Notes: a model not told the origin generated them from the letters alone. 64,000 bases of DNA from Pirellulales bacterium (GCA_019636345.1 JAHBXQ010000001.1:463985-527984); one strand, 5' to 3'. Positions 19,601 through 28,552 are shown, numbered from the stretch's first letter. Translations and numbers: made by a program.

Positions 19601-19883
19601 TCGCGAAGTCAAGGGAAAGAGCCCCCGTCTGACTCGCGACATGATCAACGCCAGCGTCAACCAGACCTTGAGTCGCACGCTGTTGACCTCGGGCACGACG
19701 TTGTTGACGGTGATTGTGCTGTACTTCATCGGCGGCGACGGGATTCACGGATTCGCCTTCGCGTTGCTGATCGGCATCGTCGTCGGTACGTACAGCTCGA
19801 TCCACGTGGCGGCGCCGACCCTGCTGTGGATGAGCGACAAGGCCCACGGCGCCAAGCTGCCGCAACCCGTGAGCGGGACCTGA
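16602..19883 (+). CDS. secDF: SecDF fusion protein translocase
   Basis: 1093 aa. SecD and SecF are fused in one chain; it uses the proton motive force to pull exported proteins through SecYEG. N-terminal helix and a second helix (residues ~65-110), then the SecD P1 region, helices at ~410-560 (LAAVLAFMVFYYRFAGLVAC, GLAGLVLTVGMSVDANVLVF), then the SecF half with NIDFTGGSSVTMVF near 608 and a C-terminal membrane bundle with SLNDTIVVFDRIREVKG near 987. Conserved Asp residues in DANVLVFERIREE and NDTIVVFDRIRE are kept. Residues ~726-796 are an unusually acidic, Ala/Glu/Asp-rich insertion in the periplasmic SecF loop. Confidence 0.95.
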   Translation: MDRRVDWRNLATGLRTRTAAVGVAALTMAATTAAFAQEAGEEAVAADPAAAEGISQQGLLNLGIVLAIFIAPAFIGNWLGKRLRMPDHGWKFAVAIGTLAAAAVVVSRGEIKLGPDLSGGITLIYQIDQQAAADKEAGGDDRQANAPKRSQQELVDALVTQLAKRVDPTGTKEVSIRSYGEGQIEIIIPKASPEELESIERSIYTAGALEFRIVASRKFSKHRSIIELAEKLPKGANIVRLDDGTSVARWVGYDEAQIGDDASLVRRVGATEPQMLVLTNDGQDVKGDQHLKSASVGADQLGKPAVNFSFNTAGSFAFGELTAANLPDPSGEKYRLGILLDNRLLNAPSINSKITDQGIIEGNMTQKEVEEIVGILQAGSLPAALDKDPISREQISPTIGKQTVEKGRKAIAVSLAAVLAFMVFYYRFAGLVACMALAANVLLILGCMVLIKGAFTLPGLAGLVLTVGMSVDANVLVFERIREELDRGTALRMAIRNGFARAMSTIVDASVTTLITAIVIYKIAPDNVKGFGVTLILGILMSMFTAVFMSRIVFDVAEKTGYLKKLTMARLVGGTRIDFMGLQRFCVTASLLLVALGLFGLFSRGRDILNIDFTGGSSVTMVFEEPMSFAEVKKTIEEKTDLGKQNLTLVEVGDTQTRYTVTSVNEDVAAVELLLTEAFAGKLKTYHVEREKLQPISATMPRNGAPRLWGVPAGPFALVSLLQDDGDESVATAEEEESAAEAAPAEDADDADEVGEATQPAEEEADSAAPADQPAAESAAAATADADADDDDNDAFVNGTQATLKFSLGEDDSSDDGIGYDALDKLVQDALEATKKTGAAYRLSSPEPNYAPTSKRRHVTWDVQLALPEAEAQEVIAKLESTINGHPVFPLASKIGGRVAGKLAGDAIAAIVISLAGIIGYIWYRFNGVIYGLAAVVALLHDVIITLGIVALSAYVVDGVPALASLLQLEKFQISLPMVAAILTLIGYSLNDTIVVFDRIREVKGKSPRLTRDMINASVNQTLSRTLLTSGTTLLTVIVLYFIGGDGIHGFAFALLIGIVVGTYSSIHVAAPTLLWMSDKAHGAKLPQPVSGT

Positions 19884-20109
19884 CGCGGGCTTCCCAGGTC
19901 GGTTTCCCCAACCGGTACGTCCGGCACGTTCGCACGGGTCGCCGCCGCCGGCGCGGGTCGCGCGACGCGCGCAGTTTGTCCTGCCGCGGCGTCTGCGGCG
20001 CAGTTCTGGGCGAAATTGGCTCGCGAAGCTCCCTGTTGGCGGACGATGACGCGGAAGAGGATCTCCCTCGGTCTCCGCTCGTCGGAACTTCGTCCCCTTC
20101 GTGGTCCGC

Positions 20110-20679
20110 ATGAGCCGTCAACGTCGCATCGCGTCCGCCCTGGCGGTCCTGGCCGTCGGAACGGCGGCCGCCCTCCCCTTTCGCCGCTCGGCCCCCGAAC
20201 CGTCCGTCGTCGGGCCGATCGAGGCCGTGAGCGCGTGGGAGCAGCGCCCCGTCGCCTCTCCCGCTCTGCCGACTCCCGCTGCGGACGACGACCGTCTCGT
20301 CGCGGCGCCGATCGCAGCCGCCTCGCCCGTCACCATGCCGACGATCGTCGGGCTTGATCCTTCCGCGACCGACCCACAGGCGTTTGCCGAACCGGACGGC
20401 GCCCCCCGGCTCGGTCCGACTGGCGTCGCCGCTCCGCTGGTTCCCGAGGGGGTCGTGTACCAGACGGCCGGACTGGGGGCCGCATCCTCGGCCCCCGTCG
20501 CCGAGCCGGAGATCTACGTGATCCACAACGGCGACACGCTCGAGCGGATCGCGGCTCGCCGGCTGGGAGACGAGCGCCGGGCCCTCGAGATCTTCGATCT
20601 CAACCGCGACGTCCTCACGAACCCGTATCTGCTGCCGCTCGGAGCCGAACTGCAACTCCCCCCGCGACACGCGCCCTGA
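20110..20679 (+). CDS. LysM-domain protein
   Basis: 189 aa. N-terminal hydrophobic segment (ASALAVLAVGTAAALPF, residues 7-23) as signal or anchor, an Ala/Pro-rich linker, and a C-terminal LysM module at ~135-185: VIHNGDTLERIAARRLGDER then ALEIFDLNRDVLTNPYLLP then LGAELQLPP. LysM binds peptidoglycan-type glycans, so this is probably a periplasmic wall-associated protein. ATG 20110 preferred over GTG 20101. Located 226 bases after secDF. Confidence 0.8.
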   Translation: MSRQRRIASALAVLAVGTAAALPFRRSAPEPSVVGPIEAVSAWEQRPVASPALPTPAADDDRLVAAPIAAASPVTMPTIVGLDPSATDPQAFAEPDGAPRLGPTGVAAPLVPEGVVYQTAGLGAASSAPVAEPEIYVIHNGDTLERIAARRLGDERRALEIFDLNRDVLTNPYLLPLGAELQLPPRHAP

Positions 20680-20721
20680 CCGCCGTGGGACTCGGAGCGA
20701 CGAAGTCCGCTTCCAGGTCGC

Positions 20722-21675
20722 TCACTTCACCTTGCGGCCGACCCAGGGAAAGTCGATCCGGTCGACGCGCAGAGCGAGGAATTCGTCGAGCTTCGGGGCG
20801 AGCGCGAACTCCGACTTGGTGACCAGCGCCGTCCCTTGCAGCGTCGTCGGGTACTCGTACACGAACAGGGTCTTGCGCGTGACTCCCTCGTCGGCCGGCG
20901 GCGCGGGGTGAAACTTCTCGACGTTCCTCAAGATGTTGCGGGCGTCGCGTGCCGCGTCGCGCGACTGGTCGCCGTACGCCAGCAACAGCGAGACGCGCTG
21001 CCTCACGTCGGGTTGCCGCAGGGCTAGGTTCAGCGCGAGTCCCTTGTAGCTCCACGCCGGCGACACCAGCGCAAGGGCCTTCACGTCCTGCCCCTGTTTG
21101 CGGACGGCCAGCGGGGGCGTGGCCCAGTCCTGGGCGGCCCAAATCGCGGCGATCGTGGCGCCCATGCCGCACCCCGCAAGCGACAGCTTGTTCAGATTGA
21201 GCTTCTTTCCGTCGTTTTGCTCGACCAAGAAGCTGCGGATCGCCTCCATGTCGAACCCGACCATGTTTTCGTAGTCCTCCTGCCGAAACTGGGTCGCGTC
21301 GAGTTCAATCGGCGCATCGTCGTAGCCCAGAGCGGTCTTGCTGTCGCCGTGGCCGCGGAGATCGACCGTGACCACCGCGCGGCGGTGCGCCTGCGGGTCG
21401 GTCGGGGTCTGCAGGGCGAGAGCCAGCTCGCGCAGCACGGCTCGCGACTCCCCCTGGTCGTGCAACAAGACGACTGTCGTCGCGTCGACGCCGGCGTCGC
21501 TGGGGAAATAGGTGATGCGCAACTGCACGGCGTCCCGCGTCGTCAGAGTGTATTCCGCCGGGTCGGGGGCGACGCGATCGCGTTGCTGCGCCAACGCCCT
21601 CGGCGAAGCGACCAGCCCCCACGCGACGGTCGCGAGGAGCATCCTCCGCAGAACCTCGATTGCGCGTCGTTTCAT
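20722..21675 (-). CDS. exported alpha/beta-hydrolase-fold protein lacking the nucleophile serine
   Basis: 317 aa with an N-terminal signal (RRMLLATVAWGLVASPRALA). Alpha/beta-hydrolase features: VVLLHDQGES near 70, VVTVDLRGHGDSKTALGYDD near 105 and a nucleophile elbow LAGCGMGATIAAIWA near 172. In the canonical elbow G-x-S-x-G the serine position is glycine here (GCGMG), so ordinary serine-hydrolase chemistry is unlikely. Start ATG 21675 gives a clean signal peptide. Possibly a binding protein or pseudo-enzyme. Converges with the LysM gene. Confidence 0.72.
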   Translation of the reverse strand: MKRRAIEVLRRMLLATVAWGLVASPRALAQQRDRVAPDPAEYTLTTRDAVQLRITYFPSDAGVDATTVVLLHDQGESRAVLRELALALQTPTDPQAHRRAVVTVDLRGHGDSKTALGYDDAPIELDATQFRQEDYENMVGFDMEAIRSFLVEQNDGKKLNLNKLSLAGCGMGATIAAIWAAQDWATPPLAVRKQGQDVKALALVSPAWSYKGLALNLALRQPDVRQRVSLLLAYGDQSRDAARDARNILRNVEKFHPAPPADEGVTRKTLFVYEYPTTLQGTALVTKSEFALAPKLDEFLALRVDRIDFPWVGRKVK

Positions 21676-21929
21676 CGTCGTGTTCCCGGTGCTGATTTGC
21701 GGCGTCGCGGCCCGTCGGTGCGGCAGTCGCCGCGTCGGTTCTCGCCCCCCGAAATCCATCATAGCAGCCGTCGCAACAGTTGCAGAGCAAACGCTCTTGC
21801 GAACGAAGCCGTCGGCACGAGCCGTGCAGAGTTCCTGCTGTCTTGCAGCGGCTCCGAAATGCCCCCAATTGCTCAGCGTTTTCTGCTTCGGACGCGCATG
21901 CGTAGGTCGTTGATCTCGGGCGTGGTATC

Positions 21930-22850
21930 ATGGGGGGCATGAGCTTCGTCGAACCCGTCTCAATCGAAACAAGCAGCCCGTCGCACCGGTTGCGGGCGGT
22001 CGTGTTGGCCGACGCCAGCCGTCCGGAACTCGCCAGCCGAGCCGCCGAGTTGCGGCCGCTCATCGACCGGTATCTCGACACGGTCGCCGCGGTCGCCGAC
22101 CTCGACGGCGTTCTTCCCGAGTGCCGGGCCGACGTCGCCGTCGTGCTGGGCGGGGACGGCTCGATGCTCCGCGCCGCCCGGCTCATGGGCGATCGACAGA
22201 TTCCCGTCTTGGGGGTCAATCTCGGTCGATTGGGGTTCCTCGCCGACGTACGGCCCGAATACCTCGACAGCGCGCTGCAGTGCGTCGTCTCGGGACGGTA
22301 CCGGTTGGTCAAGCACCTGATGTTCCGCTGGCACGTTCGCAAGGACGGCCCCGCTTGGGCTGCGCACGATTTGCGGTACGAAGGGACCGGGCTCAATGAG
22401 GCTGCGGTGCTAGCAGGCTCCCCGTTCGCGATGCTCGAGGTGCAGCTTTACGTTGACGGTGAATTGGTCACGACCTATAGTTGCGACGGCTTGATCGTCA
22501 GCACCCCCGTCGGATCGACCGCTCACAATCTGTCGGCGGGCGGGCCGATCTTGCGGAAGGATTTGCAGGCGTTCGTCGTCTCGCCGATCAGTCCCCACAC
22601 GCTCACCAACCGCCCGGTCGTCGACGCGGCCGATCGCGTGTACGAGTTGGCGGTCGCCCGACCGCACGCGGGGACCTCGCTGGTCGTCGACGGCGACGTC
22701 GTGTGCACTCTGCTGCCGACCGATCGCATTCGCATCCAACGCGCCGACGCGGAGTTTCAGTTGATCGAGGTCGAAGGCCGCGGCTACTACCGCACGCTCC
22801 GCGAAAAACTTGGCTGGGGCGGTCGCCTGCCGACCAAGGGAACCGATTGA
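21930..22850 (+). CDS. nadK: NAD kinase
   Basis: 306 aa. Phosphorylates NAD to NADP. VVLGGDGSMLRAARLM near 72 (GGDGS loop), GVNLGRLGFLADVRPEYL near 98 and the highly conserved DGLIVSTPVGSTAHNLSAGG near 185 followed by the HTLTNRPVV region. Length matches the family. ATG 21930 and ATG 21939 are both possible; the first is annotated. The downstream flank carries a tandem 44-base repeat. Confidence 0.95.
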   Translation: MGGMSFVEPVSIETSSPSHRLRAVVLADASRPELASRAAELRPLIDRYLDTVAAVADLDGVLPECRADVAVVLGGDGSMLRAARLMGDRQIPVLGVNLGRLGFLADVRPEYLDSALQCVVSGRYRLVKHLMFRWHVRKDGPAWAAHDLRYEGTGLNEAAVLAGSPFAMLEVQLYVDGELVTTYSCDGLIVSTPVGSTAHNLSAGGPILRKDLQAFVVSPISPHTLTNRPVVDAADRVYELAVARPHAGTSLVVDGDVVCTLLPTDRIRIQRADAEFQLIEVEGRGYYRTLREKLGWGGRLPTKGTD

Positions 22851-22868
22851 GCCGAAACAGGCAAGTCG

Positions 22869-22952
22869 TTGACGCGGCCCAAAAAAACTCGAGCTGACAA
22901 AGCGCTAGTGCTTTGACGCAGCCTAAAAAAACTCGAGCTGACAAATCGCTAG
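22869..22952. repeat. two-copy tandem repeat, 44-base period
   Basis: Two 40-base units (22869-22908 and 22913-22952) match at 37 of 40 positions; each contains AAAAAAACTCGAGCTGACAA and ends GCGCTAG or TCGCTAG. The tail AGCTGACAAAGCGCTAG recurs in inverted form at 39586-39605, so the element is dispersed in this genome. Too few copies for a CRISPR. Confidence 0.75.
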
Positions 22953-23134
22953 GTTTGTTGCGGACGCAACCGGGAAGCAAGAGCCGGAATCTTAACTGCC
23001 GTCCAAGTCCTGACTCCGACGCTCCGTAGGCAAGCTGTCGCGGCGTCGGCCTCCGAATCTCAACTTACGATCTCCCCTCCCCTTCGATCGCCGCAGCCGT
23101 CGGCGCTCCACCGTTCGTGCAAGGAAGCGCTCTC

Positions 23135-24040
23135 ATGACTCTTGCCCACCGTGCCTCGCACCGGATTCTTCTGACGGTCGCCTTGGTCGCAATCGTCGCG
23201 TCGACCTCGTCGGTTCGCGCCGCAACCCCGGCCAAGACGAAGTACGCCCTCGCTTACAAGTTCAAGATGGGCGAGGTGCTTCGCTACCAGGTCGAACACG
23301 CCACGAACGTCCGGACCACGATCGACGGCAAGACGCAACAGACCGAGTCGCTCAGCGAGTCGACCAAGGCGTGGAAAGTGACCGACGTCCTGCCCGACGG
23401 CGAGATGGAGTTCGTTCACCTCGTCGAGTCGGTTCGCATGACCAACGACACTCCCGGCGGACCGAGCCACTCGTACGACAGTGCGAAGGACTCCTCGCCC
23501 CCGCCAGGTTTCGAAGGGGTCGCCGCGGCCGTGAACGTGCCGATCTCGGTCGTGCGGATCTCCCCCAGCGGCGAGGTCGTCAGCCGCGAGGAGAAGCACC
23601 CCCAGCCCGTGGCGAGCAAGGACATGCCCATCACGCTGCCGCTGCCCGCCCAGCCGATCGCCGTGGGCGAGCGGTGGTCGAACGTCTACGACGTCCCGGC
23701 CGAGCGCAAGGGGGGCGCCAAGATCGCCGTCCGCACCCGGCGAATCTGCAAGCTCGTTGCGGTCAAGAACGGCGTCGCCACGATCAGCGTCGAGTACAAC
23801 ATCCTCACCCCCGTCGACCCGTTCGTCCGGTCGCAGCTTGTCGATCGACTCACCACCGGCAAAGTGCGGTTCGATCTGGAAGCGGGCCGGATCGTCGAGC
23901 AACGCCACAGCGGCGACACCCGGGTGCTCGGCTTCGCCGGTCAGGCGAGCAGCATGCACTTCGCTTCGCGGTTCGAGGAACGCCTGCTTCCCGTCGACAG
24001 CGACGCGGTGAGCAAGGCGTCGCACACGACGACGAAGTGA
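23135..24040 (+). CDS. exported hypothetical protein
   Basis: 301 aa with a signal peptide (ILLTVALVAIVASTSSVRAA, cleavage near 30). The mature part begins YALAYKFKMGEVLRYQVEHA, which resembles beta-rich exported planctomycete proteins of the DUF6263 kind. The remaining sequence has alternating beta-type patterns and ends in a Thr/Lys tail. ATG 23135 has AAGGAAG 7 bases upstream. No catalytic motif is seen. Convergent with the large sensor kinase. Confidence 0.65.
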   Translation: MTLAHRASHRILLTVALVAIVASTSSVRAATPAKTKYALAYKFKMGEVLRYQVEHATNVRTTIDGKTQQTESLSESTKAWKVTDVLPDGEMEFVHLVESVRMTNDTPGGPSHSYDSAKDSSPPPGFEGVAAAVNVPISVVRISPSGEVVSREEKHPQPVASKDMPITLPLPAQPIAVGERWSNVYDVPAERKGGAKIAVRTRRICKLVAVKNGVATISVEYNILTPVDPFVRSQLVDRLTTGKVRFDLEAGRIVEQRHSGDTRVLGFAGQASSMHFASRFEERLLPVDSDAVSKASHTTTK

Positions 24041-24056
24041 CTGCCGGCTGCAACCG

Positions 24057-27000
24057 TCAGCCCTCGAGACACTCCCGAATCTTGCGCAGGATCGCATCCT
24101 GGGTGAAGGGCTTGGCGATCACGTTCTCCAGATCGCCGAGGCGCAATTCCTTGCCGGCGGCGTCCGGGCTGTAACCGGTCATATACAGGACCTTGATCCC
24201 GGGGTCGTCCTCGCGGAGCCGCCGCGCGACTTCCAGCCCGTTCACCCCGCCCGGCATGACTAGGTCCGTCAGCAACAGGGCAATCGGTTCGGAGTTGGTC
24301 CGCCACAGTTCGAGGGCTTCGACGCCGCTGGCGGTCGCGAGCACGCGATACCCGCCTTGCTCCAAAATCGTCTGAGCGAGCCGCCGGACGGCCCCTTCGT
24401 CTTCGACCAGCAATATGGTCTCGCGCCGGCCGCGCGGCGCAGCGCCGGATTGCGACGAGACGCGTTCGCTCCCTTGCGCGTCGGCGGCGTAGGGAAGCAG
24501 AATCGTGATCGTGGTTCCCGCGCCGACTTCGCTCTGCACGTTGAGACAGCCGTTATGGTGCTTCACGATGCCGAACACCGTGGCGAGCCCGAGCCCCGTC
24601 CCCTTGCCCGGTTCCTTGGTCGTGAAGAACGGGTCGAGGATGCGGGGCAAGATCTCCGGGGGGATCCCGACGCCCGCGTCGCGGACGACGACGCCCGCGT
24701 ATCGTCCCGGGGCGACTTCGGGTTGATAACCGGGGAGCGGGGCGCCGATCGTCGCCTCGATCGTCTCGATCGTCAGTTCTCCTCCCGCAGGCATGGCGTC
24801 GCGTGCGTTGACGGCCAGATTGACGAGCACTTGGTCGACCATGCCGGCGTCGGCCTTCACCGGCAACGGCTCCGGGTGGAGTTGCAACCGCAGCGCAACG
24901 TCCTCCCCGATGAGTCGCTCAAGCATTCGCACGATCTGCCGCACCGATTCGTTGAGGTCCAACTTTTGCGGCCTCAACATCTGTTTGCTTCCGAACAGCA
25001 GCAGTTGCCGGGTCAGGTCCGCTGCGCGTTCGGCCGAGCTTTGGATTTCCTGCAACCCTTCCAGCACCTCAGCCGGATTTTCTTTGCGCATCCGCAGAAC
25101 TTCGAGCTGCATGATGACGGCCGCCAGGATGTTGTTGAAGTCGTGAGCGACTCCCCCCGCCAACTGACCGATGGCCTCCATCTTTTGCGACTGTCGGAGC
25201 CGCTCCTCGACCTGTCCGCGAGCCTCCTCGGCGAACAACAGCGAGATCATATTCGCCGCGGCGATCGCGAACGTTTCTTCGTCGGTCGTCCACTGCCGCG
25301 CCGATCCGACGTGTTCGGCGCACAGCACGCCGGCGACGCTCCCCGACACGTGGATCGGCACGGCCAGGATCGCCCCCTTGCCCGAGTCGCCGAACAGTGC
25401 CGCGGCGAACCCCCGCGTCCGCTCGTCCTCCGCGGCGGCCGCGACGCTGAACAACGCGCCGGTCGCGATCTGGGCGAAGAAGCCGGGGCAGTCGTCCGCC
25501 GCGAGCGTCGTTCCGGTCGCTTGCGCGTCGGCGGTCTGATCGAACCGTTCGCGGCACGCAAGAGTCCGCTGGTCCGAACCGTAGACCCACACGCTGGCGA
25601 GTCTTGTCCGCAAGGTTCGGGCGACGATCTCGACCGCGTCACGGATCAGCTCCGTCGCCTCGGGCCGGTGGAGCGCATACGCTTGCGTCAACGACGTCAA
25701 CGCCGCCTCCTGCTCGGCGTAGCGTTCGTTCGCGGCGCGGATCTCCTCCTGCGTGCGGATGCGCTCAACGATCTCCGTGCCCAGCACGGTGTTGGCCCGT
25801 CGGAGCCGACCGCGCTCGCGCACCACGCGATAGCTCTGAGCCGCGATGAGCCCGGCGAACGTCACGATCATCCCCATGAACCAGCTTTGCCGCCACACCG
25901 GCGGCGTCACGACGAACTCGAGGATCGCGGGCGTGGGATCGACGTTGAAGTCTTTGTCGCGCGCCTGGACCTCCAGACGGTGCGCCCCCGCCGGCAGCGA
26001 GAAGAACGAGGTCCCCCGGTCGGGCGTAAAGGGGGACCACGGTTGATCGTCGAGGCGGTAGGAGTACTGCATTTGAGATCCTTGCCCGTCGCTCCACGCC
26101 GCCGCGCCTGTCCACAGGACCGAGAGATTGCCCGGGTGCTGCACGGTCTTGTCCCCCGCGACGATTGCCGTCCGAGGAGCCGGCCCGTGGAAGCGGCGAC
26201 GCGTGGTTTGATACTCGATCGTCGCCGCCTTCATTTCTTCGGCCCACAGAGGCCAGGCGCGAAGACTCCACTCCCGGCTGCAGCGGTTGATCCAGACGCT
26301 CCCCGCGCCCGACGCCTTCAGCCCGCCGCCGTCCGTGGTAAGCGTCAACTGCGCCGGCAGCGACGTCGGGGTCCACAGATCGCCGTCGAAGCGACTGAAG
26401 CCCCGATCGGTCGCCGCCCAGATCGCTCCGTCCTCCGTTTCGGCAAGACTGAACACCGAGTTGGCCGACAACCCGCGTTCCCCTTGGTGATTCGTCCAGG
26501 TCGTTCCGTCGTAGCTCAGTACGCCGTGCTGTTGCGACCCGATCCACAGGTCGCCCCGGCTCGTGGACAGCATTGAAAAAATCGCTCCCGTTTCAGGCTC
26601 GGTCGGCGGGATGCGAACCCACCCGTCGGGCCCCCGGGCGATCAGCAGATTGCGGCCGGCCCAGATCCGTCCGTCCCGGGATTCCCCCAGCAGATTCAAT
26701 TTGGCCGGAAGTTGCGGGATCTTGGGCAACAACTCCGTGACGCCAGTCGTCGGCGTCCGCTCCGCCTGGTGATGGTGGATCCAGACGCCGTTCTTGAACT
26801 GCAGGATGCCGTGGCAGTATTTTTCGTGTGCGCTCGAGTCGACCGCCGCGGAGAACCAGAGCGAGCCGTCGGACGCCTCAAGCACCCCCCGCGGGTCGAC
26901 GCCCCAGGACAGTTCGTCGTGAACGAATCGCGTCCAGGCGGTTCCGTCGAACCGCGCCGTCGCTGCCGTCGAGTCGTGGCTTCCGGCGACCCAAACCTCG

Positions 27001-28250
27001 CCGGACCGTGTTCCCATGAGGGCCGTCGGCGCATTGATCACGCCGTCCTCGGGCCCGTAGCTTGTCCAGTCGTCGTCGCGATTGACGACGACTCGTCCGT
27101 TGCGATGGAGAAACCACTGCTCGCCCGCGGGACTTTCCCACCCGAAATTCAGGTCCTCGATCGTCAGCCATCGCGACGTCTGGTAATCGATGCGAACGAT
27201 CTCGGTGTTCGAGCCGCCAATCCACAGCGCCCCGTCGGACGACTGCAGCAGGAAGTTGAGCGCGTAGGGAACGGGATGCTCGGGTTTCGCATAAGTCGTC
27301 CACTGCCCGTCGCGATAGACTCCGATCCGGTAGTGCCCTGACAGCCAGACCGTGCCGTCCTTCGCTTCGATCGGACTTCCGAAACGCGCAGGGGCGCCGA
27401 ACCCCTCCAACGACTCGATTCGCCACGACTCGCCGTCGTAGATGTTGAGGCCATCCGAATCGATCCCGTACGCGACCCATGTCGATCCGTCGCTTAGCCC
27501 CAGAATCGCCGGCCGCCGCCCGACGGTCAGTCCGTCAGTCTCGTTGAACAGCGACCACGTTCCTGAGGACCGGTCGAAGCACAACACCTCGCCACCGGCG
27601 GTTCCCAGCCACACGCGCCCGCGCGGATCGATGCAGACTTCCTCGAAGTCGTGCCGCTCCGCCGGCAGCGTGCTGGTTCGCGGCGCTTGGACGACCTTTT
27701 CGGGAATGATCTCGACGCGAACCGACTTGAGTTGGTTCGCCGCTAAGCGGGCGGCAATCTCGCCGGTCGTGTAGAGGGTCCAGGTCGAGTCGGCGTAGCG
27801 CAGCGCCCCCGACGACGTCGCCGCCCAAACGGTCCCGTCCTTTGCCGTGACGAGCTTTCGGAACGTCAGGTCGATCCGATCGGGATGGGGAGGAAACAGC
27901 GGCGTCCACTGTTTATTCTTGAATTGATAGACGAAGGAGCCAATCGCGACGAGCACCTCTCCGCCGGGGCCGGCGCAGACCGAGTCGCCCTGATTGGGGC
28001 AGTCCGGTTCACTGTGATGAACCCAATCGAAACCGTCGTAGCTCCAGACGCCCCCGACGGCGCCGAACCACATGGTTCCGTCTGCGGCCTCCGAGACGCA
28101 ATTCGCCCCGAGACCGCTCAGTTCCGGAAAGACGCGCACCCGCCACGGCTCGCTCAGCGGGTCGACGTACGCGGGCTGAAAGGGCTCGACCGCGACGGCG
28201 GCATGTCCGCTCGGCCAAGCAAGGAGAATCGCAACCGCTGCATGCCGCAT
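24057..28250 (-). CDS. hybrid sensor histidine kinase: two-component propeller, Y_Y_Y, GAF, HisKA, HATPase, receiver
   Basis: About 1397 aa. Signal peptide (MRHAAVAILLAWPSGHAAVA), then ~650 residues of propeller blades with repeating VWAATSSG/MWFGAVGG-type motifs (two-component regulator propeller), a Y_Y_Y domain (SYRLDDQPWSPFT near 730), one membrane helix near 790-805, a GAF-like domain about 867-1005, HisKA with phospho-His in AIGQLAGGVAHDFNN near 1030, HATPase (NARDAMPAGGEL near 1150; KGTGLGLATVFGIV near 1220), and a receiver with phospho-Asp in LLLTDLVMPGGVNG near 1329 and Lys in VIAKPF. Start at 28250 chosen for the signal peptide; in-frame starts lie upstream. In Bacteroidetes such sensors detect glycans; the ligand here is unknown. 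Confidence 0.9.
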   Translation of the reverse strand: MRHAAVAILLAWPSGHAAVAVEPFQPAYVDPLSEPWRVRVFPELSGLGANCVSEAADGTMWFGAVGGVWSYDGFDWVHHSEPDCPNQGDSVCAGPGGEVLVAIGSFVYQFKNKQWTPLFPPHPDRIDLTFRKLVTAKDGTVWAATSSGALRYADSTWTLYTTGEIAARLAANQLKSVRVEIIPEKVVQAPRTSTLPAERHDFEEVCIDPRGRVWLGTAGGEVLCFDRSSGTWSLFNETDGLTVGRRPAILGLSDGSTWVAYGIDSDGLNIYDGESWRIESLEGFGAPARFGSPIEAKDGTVWLSGHYRIGVYRDGQWTTYAKPEHPVPYALNFLLQSSDGALWIGGSNTEIVRIDYQTSRWLTIEDLNFGWESPAGEQWFLHRNGRVVVNRDDDWTSYGPEDGVINAPTALMGTRSGEVWVAGSHDSTAATARFDGTAWTRFVHDELSWGVDPRGVLEASDGSLWFSAAVDSSAHEKYCHGILQFKNGVWIHHHQAERTPTTGVTELLPKIPQLPAKLNLLGESRDGRIWAGRNLLIARGPDGWVRIPPTEPETGAIFSMLSTSRGDLWIGSQQHGVLSYDGTTWTNHQGERGLSANSVFSLAETEDGAIWAATDRGFSRFDGDLWTPTSLPAQLTLTTDGGGLKASGAGSVWINRCSREWSLRAWPLWAEEMKAATIEYQTTRRRFHGPAPRTAIVAGDKTVQHPGNLSVLWTGAAAWSDGQGSQMQYSYRLDDQPWSPFTPDRGTSFFSLPAGAHRLEVQARDKDFNVDPTPAILEFVVTPPVWRQSWFMGMIVTFAGLIAAQSYRVVRERGRLRRANTVLGTEIVERIRTQEEIRAANERYAEQEAALTSLTQAYALHRPEATELIRDAVEIVARTLRTRLASVWVYGSDQRTLACRERFDQTADAQATGTTLAADDCPGFFAQIATGALFSVAAAAEDERTRGFAAALFGDSGKGAILAVPIHVSGSVAGVLCAEHVGSARQWTTDEETFAIAAANMISLLFAEEARGQVEERLRQSQKMEAIGQLAGGVAHDFNNILAAVIMQLEVLRMRKENPAEVLEGLQEIQSSAERAADLTRQLLLFGSKQMLRPQKLDLNESVRQIVRMLERLIGEDVALRLQLHPEPLPVKADAGMVDQVLVNLAVNARDAMPAGGELTIETIEATIGAPLPGYQPEVAPGRYAGVVVRDAGVGIPPEILPRILDPFFTTKEPGKGTGLGLATVFGIVKHHNGCLNVQSEVGAGTTITILLPYAADAQGSERVSSQSGAAPRGRRETILLVEDEGAVRRLAQTILEQGGYRVLATASGVEALELWRTNSEPIALLLTDLVMPGGVNGLEVARRLREDDPGIKVLYMTGYSPDAAGKELRLGDLENVIAKPFTQDAILRKIRECLEG

Positions 28251-28552
28251 GACGCGAGCGCTCGCCCCGCGGGAGTCGCTGCTCTTGAGCCCAGAGCCGG
28301 TCCGCGCCGCACGAGCGCCCTGCCGTCCCGCCGACTTCTTCCAGGATTGCGCCAATCGCAACATAAGCCGGCGGCCCGACGGGGAAAAAACCTCACAGGA
28401 CAACGACGCTCGAACCGCACGCAAGCGAACGCCTGTGTCCCAAAGACCATGAGCGGACGGCGCGAGCCGCCGGTGAATTGCCGCCAAGGTCTCGATCGAA
28501 CTTCAGCGAGGGCGAGCGCCTGCCGCTCATTCTTGAGTCTTGGGACATCTCG
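28251..28552. other. intergenic segment between kinase and receiver
   Basis: 302 bases. It contains the 5' extension of the kinase frame and, at 28450-28487, a palindromic repeat shared with 41172-41208. No other gene or RNA seen. Confidence 0.5.
28450..28487. repeat. GC-rich palindromic repeat, copy 1
   Basis: Begins TGAGCGG and contains GGCGCGAGCCGCCGG, ending TGCCGCCAA. It matches 41172-41208 over nearly its whole length with few substitutions and one indel. The core can fold (CGGCG...CGCCG). Looks like a dispersed REP-type element. Confidence 0.6.

Noticed and set aside
18725-20113. A 462-codon plus-strand frame across the end of secDF
   Set aside because: Frame-shifted shadow of secDF with repetitive Arg-rich product.
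22869-22952. CRISPR array
   Set aside because: Only two units with a 4-base spacer; no cas genes; the repeat tail occurs elsewhere as a palindrome.
24357-26576. A 739-codon plus-strand frame inside the sensor kinase
   Set aside because: Antisense to HisKA/HATPase/GAF motifs; Arg-rich composition typical of GC-driven open frames.
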